A stretch of 48,413 nucleotides of DNA from Pseudomonadales bacterium (GTDB lineage Bacteria; Pseudomonadota; Gammaproteobacteria; Pseudomonadales; Azotimanducaceae), in the NCBI GenBank assembly GCA_016763855.1, contig JAESSY010000106.1, forward strand, positions 1 through 48,413, in the 5' to 3' direction. A program made the translations under genes and the position numbers. Each line of letters starts with the position of its first letter. The stretch's first letter is position 1. Under the pieces are notes generated by a model. It was not told the DNA's origin. It searched no databases and saw only the letters and a list, made by a program, of their open reading frames with translations. This document shows positions 17,401 to 24,729 of the stretch, one piece after another.

Positions 17401-19362
17401 TTATCTGTGAAGTCAGGGGCTATGAGGGGGCTTGTGAAGCACCCCTTTGCGGATGAGTTGGACGCTGATCTAAGAAAAGTAGACCCCGCCATTCCTGTAC
17501 CAACAGAAAGTGTGGAAGAAGTGGTTGATCGAATTATGTCGGGTACCTTGACTGCATCGGCACCCCGCGTTGATATTGATATTCCTTCTCCTGACGATCT
17601 GTTCAAACCTGTAAAGCGAACCTTGATTCATGCCCGTGGTTGTACAGCTGTGAAGTTGGTGAGCCGTGCGGTTGATTTAGGCTATGAAGTTGTTCTCGTC
17701 CAATCGGATCCGGATATGGAATCTGTTCCTGCCGATATGGTGAGAGACGATCCTAAGCATGCTTTAGTTTGTATTGGGGGAAATACTTCTGATGAGAGTT
17801 ATTTGAATGCCTTAAGTGTATTAAATATTGCTGCCATTGAAAAAGTGGATTCCCTTCATCCTGGGATCGGGTTCTTATCTGAAGATCCTAATTTTGCCAA
17901 ACTTGTACGGCAGCGTGGCATCAATTTTATTGGTCCTAAAGTTGTCAGCATGGAAACTATGGGTAATAAGTCTAACGCGATTAATACCACAATCAACAAT
18001 GATGTTCCCGTAGTACCAGGGAGTCACGGTATTGTTCATACTTCAGAAAGAGCTGCGGAAATTTCGGAGCAGATTGTTTATCCCGTATTACTGAAAGCGG
18101 TTCATGGTGGTGGCGGTAAAGGGATTCAGGTAGTCAATAAGCCAGAAGAAATCCATGAATTATTCCAACGTGTGACAACGGAAGCTAAAGCGGCATTTGG
18201 TAATGGTGATGTCTACATTGAAAAATTTGTGATTTCACTTCGACATATTGAAGCGCAGATTCTTCGGGATATACATGGTAATTGTAATGTGATTGGCCTT
18301 AGAGATTGCAGTGTTCAAAGGAACAATCAAAAGCTCATGGAAGAATCCATGTCTACAATGTTGCCGAAGAAACTGGAAGCGTTGGTGTATGAATACGCAG
18401 AACGTATCGCTAATGCGGTGGATTATGTCGGCGCAGGTACAGTCGAATTTATTTACGATGTCCCCAGTGATGCTATTTACTTTATGGAAATGAATACCCG
18501 TTTGCAGGTTGAGCATCCCGTAACTGAATTGGTGACCGGGATTGATATTGTGGCAAAACAATTCGAAATAGCTGGCGGCGCATCGATCAAAGATATGAAG
18601 GTAGCAAAGAAAGGCTACGCATTAGAAGTCAGGATTAATGCAGAAAAACCCGTGATCGATGCAGAGGGGAATGTTAGCTTTTCACCGACGCCCGGAGAGA
18701 TAACACTATGCGAATTACCTGAAGATGATGATTTTCAAATTATCTCTATGGCAGGAACGGGAAAAGTCGTATCCCCTTTTTATGATAGTTTGATTATCCA
18801 AATTATCTGCCATGGCAAAAATAGAAAAGAAGTAAGCAAAAAAATGGTCGCCTACCTAGAAAAGGTAAAAATTGAGGGCATATGTACCAACATCAGTTTA
18901 ATCAAGCGTATATTGCAGGATGATGAATTCCAGAAAGGAGTCTACGATACCAGTTATTTACCCGGTTTTCTGAGTCGAATTGATGTCGAAGAACTGATAG
19001 CTGAAGTGGAAGAGGCTTCGGGTACAAGTGGTGCCGGTATCGACATTGAACAGCTGAAGATAGAAGGAAGTGATGAGTTAAAAGTATTGTCACCCTCAAC
19101 CGGTATTTTCTATCGAACACCTTCACCTACAGAGCCTGAATATGTCAGCGTGGGAGATACCATTTCAGCCAGCGATACAATATGTCAGTTAGAAGCAATG
19201 AAGATGTTTACGCCAGTAAATTTAAATACTTTCTCTGGGAAAGATGGAGAGTTATATCCTTCAGATAGTAAGTATCAGGTTATGCGTGTTAATTTAAGTT
19301 CTGGCCAACAAGTTAACGAAGGTGACTTGCTCTTCGTTATTCAACCAATGGCTGTGGAATAA
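14461..19362 (+). CDS. Single-chain acyl-CoA carboxylase: CT-alpha, CT-beta, biotin carboxylase, biotin carrier
   Basis: This is a 1633-residue fused biotin enzyme. Residues about 70-300 are AccA-like (MIDTPGADGNE, IGQGYSGGAIPLA, GVFNTIHPKGLASLV). About 340-810 is a helical region I cannot assign. About 815-1035 is a second crotonase-fold carboxyltransferase of AccD type (VICFVSSGGMQTKEG, GDCTGGAQASF) without the AccD zinc finger. About 1050-1500 is biotin carboxylase with ATP-grasp (LHPGIGFLSEDP, HGGGGKGI, EMNTRLQVEHPVTE). The last 80 residues are the carrier domain with EAMKM, biotin on K1581. It should carboxylate an acyl-CoA with bicarbonate and ATP. Acetyl-CoA is likely but not provable. 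The alpha-beta-BC-BCCP order differs from subunit AccABCD and from eukaryotic ACC. The leader carries two dyads. Confidence 0.9.
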   Translation: MGPDQSSVDQLYLIAESLAQDFSLFPQKDSSAVIDGLLNDKQIEAEVERLRSMDVDAYIAATVSPGEEASRPGAKEIIRSLGVPVFNEKQEGPYYASEIELVIDGATRRIGLITQDRAYASGVWGPEHHNLAAEAAVDFAVRSMPIVCMIDTPGADGNEIANANNQAHSISRLIAELCNVDVPTIGIVIGQGYSGGAIPLAAGNVLLSLRTGVFNTIHPKGLASLVRRYNLSWQECAQSVGVSSYELYKQGNIDGVIDYDPGESAKVHNLKHAIISAILSVEQRTREFVGEHPEILDHYRRNINRYLNPTKSLSAVHASSSLKLRSTPTDYPNIFGVAFRYLRYLGLRRRIRSITETQYGRLASSEIPEGELLQRIHRERRTAFLGWLLDPDKILYEDVLNKAWKKYSDKKAAVGDERGRIAQLIFGEPSKNYETAKRDICLYSGLHLYNRWKSSAKDNLLALINHMGDQETNNYLLNISDIKDVKALLRAMADSEDAFVSMLKGRFTHEGKKLLGKDYISSKTADFLSMQLASELNLMMESVNLYDADLLTGQSLSDFSQRLIVAQDQNHKPIKLNRRLLEDTLWTYISRKSDNQEQKTDQDRTILDVILEKDLKEEFVLECQNLIIFGAVYDNLVVDLASLARQAHESRTLSIDFVSSLLDRSIQSLLTQPGFEEIGSDEIKNRFSTWIEDLTSHKSSASFLKSVEEWMRVVHKDKSDTLFVVISFFFEKLLPEYYEANRGGKAYEGKVEPVRIGRRKDFWNRLTIAYRDLLFHEVLTKEKRKKRTNYETLIERYVDNFEALNGDLLSANPVAFPTFRPSIESALKNNIRPHGLVTGIGDFKTEKGSYRVGLVLPNVAFQAGSIDNSDCVRFCKLLVECAIRNLPVICFVSSGGMQTKEGAAALFTMAVVNDRITRFIRDNDLPIIMFGYGDCTGGAQASFVTHPLAQTYYMSGTSMPFAGQTVISSNLPFTCLLSNYLSVKSGAMRGLVKHPFADELDADLRKVDPAIPVPTESVEEVVDRIMSGTLTASAPRVDIDIPSPDDLFKPVKRTLIHARGCTAVKLVSRAVDLGYEVVLVQSDPDMESVPADMVRDDPKHALVCIGGNTSDESYLNALSVLNIAAIEKVDSLHPGIGFLSEDPNFAKLVRQRGINFIGPKVVSMETMGNKSNAINTTINNDVPVVPGSHGIVHTSERAAEISEQIVYPVLLKAVHGGGGKGIQVVNKPEEIHELFQRVTTEAKAAFGNGDVYIEKFVISLRHIEAQILRDIHGNCNVIGLRDCSVQRNNQKLMEESMSTMLPKKLEALVYEYAERIANAVDYVGAGTVEFIYDVPSDAIYFMEMNTRLQVEHPVTELVTGIDIVAKQFEIAGGASIKDMKVAKKGYALEVRINAEKPVIDAEGNVSFSPTPGEITLCELPEDDDFQIISMAGTGKVVSPFYDSLIIQIICHGKNRKEVSKKMVAYLEKVKIEGICTNISLIKRILQDDEFQKGVYDTSYLPGFLSRIDVEELIAEVEEASGTSGAGIDIEQLKIEGSDELKVLSPSTGIFYRTPSPTEPEYVSVGDTISASDTICQLEAMKMFTPVNLNTFSGKDGELYPSDSKYQVMRVNLSSGQQVNEGDLLFVIQPMAVE

Positions 19363-19366
19363 TGAC

Positions 19367-20113
19367 TTAATAAAAGCTATCCAAATTCACCATTTCCATT
19401 ACACCCTTTCCGATGTAGATAAGGCCAATTATCAATATGGTTCTTCTGCCTGCTCGCTTAAAAACTTCATCGTCTATGCGATGGATGATAACTTTTCCGA
19501 TTTTGTTTCCTGCGATTGCAGCGATTATAATGGCTGGAAATATCCAGCTAGGTAGATCGATTGTTAAACTTAGAAAAAAAGCGTAGTAGAACAATTTTAT
19601 GATGTGGCCAAGCGTCTGAGTGATGGCCTTTGTTCCCAAGATTTCAAATCTGTTAAGTTTGCTGGTGACATAAAAAATGTCGAGGACGGGGCCCGATGCG
19701 CCGGCTAATAGTTGAACGGCGGTAACAATTATGCCGCAAACAAAGGCGATTGGTTTCTTTTCGATATCTAGGTTTATGGATTTAGGTATCAGTAAACCCA
19801 GAAATGGGAAGCTTCCTATAATCAGAAAAACAATCCCTTTATTGGGTATAAAAGTCATCCAGACAAATAACCCCAGCGTGACAAGGCTGCCGATGGTGTA
19901 GGGGATGAAGACATTCCAGCGAAGGTGATCACGATACAGAAAGATTCTTGAGCCATTGGAGGCAGTTTGTGCAACCCCGTGCAAGATCATGGCTGCAGGT
20001 ACTGAAAGAACGAAACTGAGTATCCCCATTAAGATGAGCCCGCCGGCCATGCTCAAGACACCGGATATTAAGCTGGTTAGGAGGGTTGTGATAATCAGAG
20101 CAAGGTAGAGCAT
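19367..20113 (-). CDS. TauE/SafE-family membrane permease
   Basis: The 248-residue hydrophobic protein has about seven to eight predicted membrane segments. The N-terminal SGVLSMAGGLILMGIL segment and the later VQLLAGASGPVLDIFYV match the paired TauE/SafE repeats, with a Gly-rich loop in each half. Members export or import organosulfonates, sulfite-related anions or other small carboxylates. The substrate here is unknown. It is divergent from a LysR regulator gene, a common regulator-target arrangement. It converges with the carboxylase gene, whose stop is four bases away. Confidence 0.85.
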   Translation of the reverse strand: MLYLALIITTLLTSLISGVLSMAGGLILMGILSFVLSVPAAMILHGVAQTASNGSRIFLYRDHLRWNVFIPYTIGSLVTLGLFVWMTFIPNKGIVFLIIGSFPFLGLLIPKSINLDIEKKPIAFVCGIIVTAVQLLAGASGPVLDIFYVTSKLNRFEILGTKAITQTLGHIIKLFYYAFFLSLTIDLPSWIFPAIIIAAIAGNKIGKVIIHRIDDEVFKRAGRRTILIIGLIYIGKGVMEMVNLDSFY

Positions 20114-20181
20114 CAGTTAGGTTGTCTAGATGCGAGAAAGTGTGGCAAAGTCTACGCCCCGCATATTGGTGATAATAGAGA

Positions 20182-20207
20182 ATAGATAGAATATAATATA
20201 TATCTAT
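20182..20207. promoter_or_regulatory. Dyad site overlapping a -10 element, LysR/permease intergenic region
   Basis: ATAGATA (20182-20188) and TATCTAT (20201-20207) are perfect inverted repeats with a 12-base spacer. The spacer contains TATAAT at 20192-20197, suitably placed for the LysR gene start at 20221. This fits a LysR site used for autoregulation and control of the divergent permease. Inference from sequence. Confidence 0.55.
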
Positions 20208-20220
20208 TTGGAAAGTATCG

Positions 20221-21078
20221 ATGATTGAAAACTTAGAAACACTTCTGGCTTTATCACGAACCGGCACAATGCTCGAGGCCAGTACAGAGTTGCGTGTGTC
20301 ACAGTCGGCAGTGAGCAAACGAATCGCTGTATTGGAAAAATACTACGATAGGGCACTTATTCAGAAGAAAGGTAGGCGTGTTGTACTCACTCAACACGGG
20401 AAGCAACTAGTCGACAAAATATCTCCAATACTTTCAGAGCTACGAGATCTTTTCGTCGATGATATTGGTTCAGGCAAGGGAGAACTGATCATTGGTGTTT
20501 CTCAGGCAATTCTATCTTCCTGGGGTCCTACACTTTTTTACAAAGTTCAACAGGACATGCCAGAGGTTAATTTCGTCTTCCACGCTCACAGAACTCCCGT
20601 TGTGTTAGATCGAATACGATCGGGGGAATTTATGGTCGGAGTCTGTACCGGTTTGGATTCACTTGACACCGATCTGCAATCAGAACTGCTGTTTCAAGAA
20701 TCTATGGTATTGATTCCTTCTGGACAAAAGAAAATTAAATGGCCTGTCAAAGGTGGGCTGGATGTTATCACTATAGAAGATCAATCAGGGGCCTGGCGCT
20801 CATTCAAGGACGATGCGAAACGATTGAATATACGCAGATCTGTATCCCTTGAATCTTTTTTCAGCGTCGCTCAAATGGCGATTGCAGGTTTTGGGCATGG
20901 CCTTGTGCCGATTGGGGTCGCCAATACCTTGAAAGTGCCCAAGGATTGTGTGATCGATTTGAGCAAACAAGGGCTAAGTCGGCCAGTTCGCTTTGTTGCT
21001 CGAAAGTCGACCTATTCATTGCCCATTGTCGCTAATTTTTACCAAGCGCTTTCGAAGTCGCCTTCGCCAAAGTTCTAG
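20221..21078 (+). CDS. LysR-family transcriptional regulator
   Basis: The 285-residue protein has the LysR winged helix at residues 1-60 (LLALSRTGTMLEASTELRVSQSAVSKRIAVLEKYYDRALIQKKGRRVVLTQHG). A periplasmic-binding-like effector domain follows (FMVGVCTGLDSLDTDLQSELLFQESMVLIPS, AQMAIAGFGHGLVPIG). It likely controls the divergent TauE/SafE permease 107 bases away and itself. The effector is unknown but is probably related to the permease substrate. Confidence 0.93.
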   Translation: MIENLETLLALSRTGTMLEASTELRVSQSAVSKRIAVLEKYYDRALIQKKGRRVVLTQHGKQLVDKISPILSELRDLFVDDIGSGKGELIIGVSQAILSSWGPTLFYKVQQDMPEVNFVFHAHRTPVVLDRIRSGEFMVGVCTGLDSLDTDLQSELLFQESMVLIPSGQKKIKWPVKGGLDVITIEDQSGAWRSFKDDAKRLNIRRSVSLESFFSVAQMAIAGFGHGLVPIGVANTLKVPKDCVIDLSKQGLSRPVRFVARKSTYSLPIVANFYQALSKSPSPKF

Positions 21079-21149
21079 GCACCAAAACCCAAAGTGCCAA
21101 AGTTGTCATTAAAAATAGATCATCTAAGCAGGTGTTGAGCAGAAATTCT

Positions 21150-22436
21150 CTAGAAAGGTTTATCTTCCCCATCTCCTTTATCTTCATCCATGGGCGTGAG
21201 TGAAAGTCCTGCTAGAGGGTTTTCTTCTTCCTCTTCCGCTTTTTTTGATTTTGGTGTCGCTGGCTTTGCGGTACCGCCGAGTTTTGGTTTTTCAGGATCA
21301 GTTTTCACAATTGCAGATTTTTCAGCTTCGGTCTGTACAGGTTCGTCCTTTCTTTCCTTTTTGTCCTTTTTCTTATCGAGTGTAATTCTCAAACGTAGAT
21401 TGTTTTTTGAATCTGCGTTCTTCAGGGCTTCTTCAAGTGAAATTTTGCCTAGCTTAAAAAGTTTAAACAGAGCGTAGTCAAATGTTTGCATGCCTTGTTC
21501 AACAGATTTTTCCATTAACTCCTTAAGCAATCCGACTTCACCCTTGGCAATTAAGTCTGCGGCTCTGGGTGTACCTAACAATATTTCGATAGCGGCTGCA
21601 CGTTTTCCATCGACAGTAGGAATGAGTCGTTGGGAGATAATGCCGCGCATATTCAGAGAAAGATCAGCTAATAATTGCGGGTGACGTTCTTCCGGGAAAA
21701 AGTTAATGATTCTGTCCATGGCCTGGTTGGCATTATTTGCGTGTAGAGTCGAAAGGCAAAGGTGACCGGTTTCAGCAAAGGCCAGTGCATGCTCCATCGT
21801 TTCTCGATGGCGAATCTCGCCAATCAAGATGACATCAGGTGCCTGCCGAAGTGTATTGGCGAGCGCTTCCTCCCAGGAGTGTGTGTCTGAACCCACTTCT
21901 CTTTGATTAACAATACAATTCTTGTGAGGGTGAGTAAATTCAACAGGGTCTTCAATGGTAATAATGTGGCCCTTACTGTTTTGATTTCTATAATCAATCA
22001 AGGCTGCCAGTGAAGTTGATTTACCTGATCCGGTCCCCCCTACAAATAGAATCAAACCCAGTTTAGACATAATAAGTTTGGGTAAAACCGGCGGTAATCC
22101 TAGATCCTTATAGTTAGGTAAGCTGTCTCCAAGACGACGAATAACCATAGCAACTTCGCCTCGTTGGCGGAAAATATTGACACGGAATCTACCCAAGCCC
22201 TGACGTGACATTGCCAGGTTCATCTCATGGTCCTTTGCAAAGGTTGCGCGCTGTTCCTCATTCATCACAATTTCAGCGATCTTTGCGACTTCACCGGGTT
22301 TCATGGTGACATCCGATAATTTGTTTAGGGTGCCATAAAATTTTGCGCTGGGGGGCGCACCGGTACTGTAATAAAGATCAGAACCTTCTTTATCCACGAG
22401 TATCTGAAGACAGCTTTCAAAATCCATGGTGCTCAT
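21150..22436 (-). CDS. pilU: Type IV pilus retraction ATPase, PilU-type
   Basis: The 428-residue secretion ATPase has Walker A GGTGSGKSTSLAALID, the Asp box ITIEDPVEFTH, Walker B APDVILIGEIRHRETM, and the His box TGHLCLSTLHANNANQAMDRI. The opening MDFESCLQILVDKEGSDLYYSTGAPPSAK and GRFRVNIFRQRGEVAMVIRR resemble PilU more than PilT. PilU assists PilT in powering pilus retraction. No pilT is adjacent, although pilT-pilU pairs are common. A charged C-terminal tail of about 70 residues (Lys/Glu/Pro-rich, ending in DEDKGDGEDKPF) goes beyond the usual length of about 380. Confidence 0.9.
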   Translation of the reverse strand: MSTMDFESCLQILVDKEGSDLYYSTGAPPSAKFYGTLNKLSDVTMKPGEVAKIAEIVMNEEQRATFAKDHEMNLAMSRQGLGRFRVNIFRQRGEVAMVIRRLGDSLPNYKDLGLPPVLPKLIMSKLGLILFVGGTGSGKSTSLAALIDYRNQNSKGHIITIEDPVEFTHPHKNCIVNQREVGSDTHSWEEALANTLRQAPDVILIGEIRHRETMEHALAFAETGHLCLSTLHANNANQAMDRIINFFPEERHPQLLADLSLNMRGIISQRLIPTVDGKRAAAIEILLGTPRAADLIAKGEVGLLKELMEKSVEQGMQTFDYALFKLFKLGKISLEEALKNADSKNNLRLRITLDKKKDKKERKDEPVQTEAEKSAIVKTDPEKPKLGGTAKPATPKSKKAEEEEENPLAGLSLTPMDEDKGDGEDKPF

Positions 22437-22550
22437 ACTTATTCCGTATTATGACTTTAGGCGTGATTACGCCCAGAATAGTACATCGAAGAGCGAGGAT
22501 TTACACGGTCATCTTTGGTCGCCTTTAATTATCTTGGAACTTTGATGCCT

Positions 22551-23957
22551 CTAGAGGGTGTAATTGAAATGCCTGCCCTCAGAGTCTGTGAGGGATAGGT
22601 GATTGCTTTCAGCGCTCTCTGTATAACCTACCTGTTGCGCGTCAATGCCAAAAGACCCCGAAATATCAATGACTTCCTGGGCTCGATTATGAGGCACATA
22701 GACTTCCATTCTGTGTCCCATATTGAAAACTTTATACATTTCTTCCCAGGTCGTACCCGAGGCACGCTGAATCTCTTCAAAAAGAGGTGGAGTTGAAAAG
22801 AGTTTGTCTTTCACAAACTTCACTTTCTGACCGAATTTTAGACACTTTGTTTGCGCGCCCCCAGAACAATGAATAAGGCCATTAATTTCATTACCGAGCT
22901 CGGTAATTATTCTGTGGATTACAGCTGCGTAAGATCTTGTTGGACTCAATATGGCTTCGCCGACACTGAGATCACTATTTGGCAGCGCGTCATCAAGCTT
23001 ATAAGGCCCGCAATACATCAGTTCTCGGGCTATGTTGGGATCAAAAGTCTCCGGATATTTTTCGGCGTAGTAGTGGCATAACATGTCATGGCGAGCGCTC
23101 GTTAGACCGTTACTACCAATACCGCTGTTTGTTTTTGTTTCATAGCTGGACTGACCTGTGGACGAGAGCCCAACAATGGCCATATTTGCCTTAATGTGAT
23201 TTCGGATAACATCGGTCTTTTTCATAATCGCAACGGCGCAACTGTCCACAACAATGGTGCCGGTGAGATCACCGACATCCGCTGTTTCACCCCCACCGGA
23301 ATAGATGTCAACGCCCTGATCTCTGAGTTCTGCAAGGAAGGCTTCACTGCCCTCGATGAGCGCGGATACGACTTCTCCAGGACAATTTAAGGCATTTCTG
23401 TTGATGGTATTGGAGATAAGTATTCGCCCGTTGAGGCCGACACATAACAGGTCATCAAGATTCATCACGATGCTATCTTGTGCAATGCCGCGAAAAACCT
23501 TTGGATCGCCAGTCTCTTTATACACCAAATAGGCAATGATGGATTTTGTACCACTACCGTCAGCATGAATGACATTGCATTTTTCAGGATCTCCGCTGAG
23601 GTAGTCTTCAGTGATCTTGCAAAAGGCACCAGGCAGGGTGCCTGCGTCCAATCGATCGACAACATTGTGGACTTCAGTTTTATCAGAGCTGACGCCTCGG
23701 GCCTGATAACGACTATCATTGGCTTTTGCAACAACAAAGCCAGACCTATCTATAGCATTCACCAGCCCACGGAATTCCAATTGCCTCAATGCCTTGGCAA
23801 CTGTGTTTGCGGCAATGTCATTATCCTGTGCAATATTTCTGATGCTTGGTAATTTCTCCCCTGTCTTTAGTGCGCCGGTATTAATGGAAAAATGAATTTG
23901 ATCGATAATTTGTTGAAAAACAGGAAGGGATGAAGCGGAATCTATATTGAGTTTCAT
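22551..23957 (-). CDS. GntR-family DNA-binding domain fused to a PurM-like AIR synthase
   Basis: Residues 1-78 form a YtrA-like GntR winged helix (LPVFQQIIDQIHFSINTGAL, GEKLPSIRNIAQDNDIAANTVAKALRQLEFRGLV). Residues about 95-468 are PurM-like: HADGSGTKS (131-139), DSIVMNLDDLLCVG (161-174), GGGETADVGDL (221-231), LSSTGQSSYE, and FNMGHRMEVYV near 411-421. These correspond to the ATP- and phosphate-binding glycine motifs and the GGETA motif of AIR synthase. PurM converts FGAM and ATP to AIR in purine and thiamine synthesis. The form resembles the longer PurM variant I associate with Bacteroidetes, so transfer is possible. It could be an active enzyme with autoregulation or a nucleotide-sensing repressor. 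No ribosome site is obvious. A TATAAT lies four bases before the ATG, so a leaderless transcript is possible. Confidence 0.85.
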   Translation of the reverse strand: MKLNIDSASSLPVFQQIIDQIHFSINTGALKTGEKLPSIRNIAQDNDIAANTVAKALRQLEFRGLVNAIDRSGFVVAKANDSRYQARGVSSDKTEVHNVVDRLDAGTLPGAFCKITEDYLSGDPEKCNVIHADGSGTKSIIAYLVYKETGDPKVFRGIAQDSIVMNLDDLLCVGLNGRILISNTINRNALNCPGEVVSALIEGSEAFLAELRDQGVDIYSGGGETADVGDLTGTIVVDSCAVAIMKKTDVIRNHIKANMAIVGLSSTGQSSYETKTNSGIGSNGLTSARHDMLCHYYAEKYPETFDPNIARELMYCGPYKLDDALPNSDLSVGEAILSPTRSYAAVIHRIITELGNEINGLIHCSGGAQTKCLKFGQKVKFVKDKLFSTPPLFEEIQRASGTTWEEMYKVFNMGHRMEVYVPHNRAQEVIDISGSFGIDAQQVGYTESAESNHLSLTDSEGRHFNYTL

Positions 23958-23984
23958 AGTGATTATAGCTATCTATTTCGATGG

Positions 23985-24008
23985 TCTGTATTACTTATAT
24001 GATACAGA
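23985..24008. promoter_or_regulatory. Dyad operator candidate between gntR-purM and hisH
   Basis: TCTGTAT (23985-23991) and ATACAGA (24002-24008) are perfect inverted repeats with a 10-base spacer. The site lies about 30 bases from the GntR-PurM start and about 95 from hisH. It overlaps the -35 position of a possible minus-strand promoter (-10 at 23962-23967). Its size fits a GntR dimer. Confidence 0.6.
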
Positions 24009-24063
24009 TTGGACAAAGATATGAACAGGTATTTTTGGCCGCGAATTTAAGCCCAGTATCTTC

Positions 24064-24069
24064 TATAAT
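24064..24069 (+). promoter_or_regulatory. Probable -10 element for hisH-hisF
   Basis: A perfect TATAAT lies 33 bases before the chosen hisH ATG. The -35 element is not evident, which would suit a regulated promoter. Confidence 0.5.
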
Positions 24070-24102
24070 GCGCGCTCTTTGATACGCCAGATTGGAATAG
24101 TT

Positions 24103-24729
24103 ATGCGGGTTGGGATAGTTGATTATGATGCGGGAAACCTGCGAAGTGTCCAGAGAGCCTGTGCGGCAGTTGGCCTAGATGCTTTTATCTCCCCAGATCC
24201 GGAAGTTTTGCTGAAAGCTGATAAGTTGATATTTCCCGGTGTTGGTTCTGCAATATCAGCCATTGATACCCTGCATGAAAGAGGCTTGTTTGAAGGGCTG
24301 CGAGACTTCTATAAAAGTGGCAAGCCGATGTTGGGCATCTGTCTTGGCTGTCAGATAGTCTTGGGATATACCGACGAGGGCAAGAAAGATTGCCTAAATC
24401 TAATTGAAGGCGTTTGTGAACGATTTGATTTTCCGGATCGAAATCTGAAGATTCCGCATATTGGGTGGAATGAAATTATTATCAAACAAGATCACCCTCT
24501 ACTGAAACAAGTTAAATCAGGAGATGAGTTTTACTTTGTCCATTCCTATTTTACGCGTCCAGCAAAACCAGAAAATATCTTTGCTGTAACGGACTATTAT
24601 AAGGATTTTTGTTCCATTCTCGCTAAAGACAATCTCTTTTCGACCCAATTTCATTTGGAAAAGAGCGGTAGAAAAGGTTTGTCGATTTTGTCTGAATTTG
24701 CGACTTGGGAAGGCGGTAGTCAATGTTAA
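24103..24729 (+). CDS. hisH: Imidazole glycerol phosphate synthase, glutaminase subunit (HisH)
   Basis: This is a class I glutamine amidotransferase of 208 residues. The catalytic triad is present: C80 in LGICLGCQ, H184 and E186 in TQFHLEKSG. The N-terminus [17 protein letters not shown] and FPGVGSA match HisH. The Met usually following the nucleophile motif (CLGMQ) is replaced by Cys. The frame opens at 24079, but the ATG at 24103 aligns with the family start. It supplies ammonia to HisF, whose start overlaps its stop. The pair stands alone, without other his genes, as seen for specialised copies such as those in O-antigen clusters. No partner amidotransferase of that type lies nearby. Confidence 0.9.
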   Translation: MRVGIVDYDAGNLRSVQRACAAVGLDAFISPDPEVLLKADKLIFPGVGSAISAIDTLHERGLFEGLRDFYKSGKPMLGICLGCQIVLGYTDEGKKDCLNLIEGVCERFDFPDRNLKIPHIGWNEIIIKQDHPLLKQVKSGDEFYFVHSYFTRPAKPENIFAVTDYYKDFCSILAKDNLFSTQFHLEKSGRKGLSILSEFATWEGGSQC

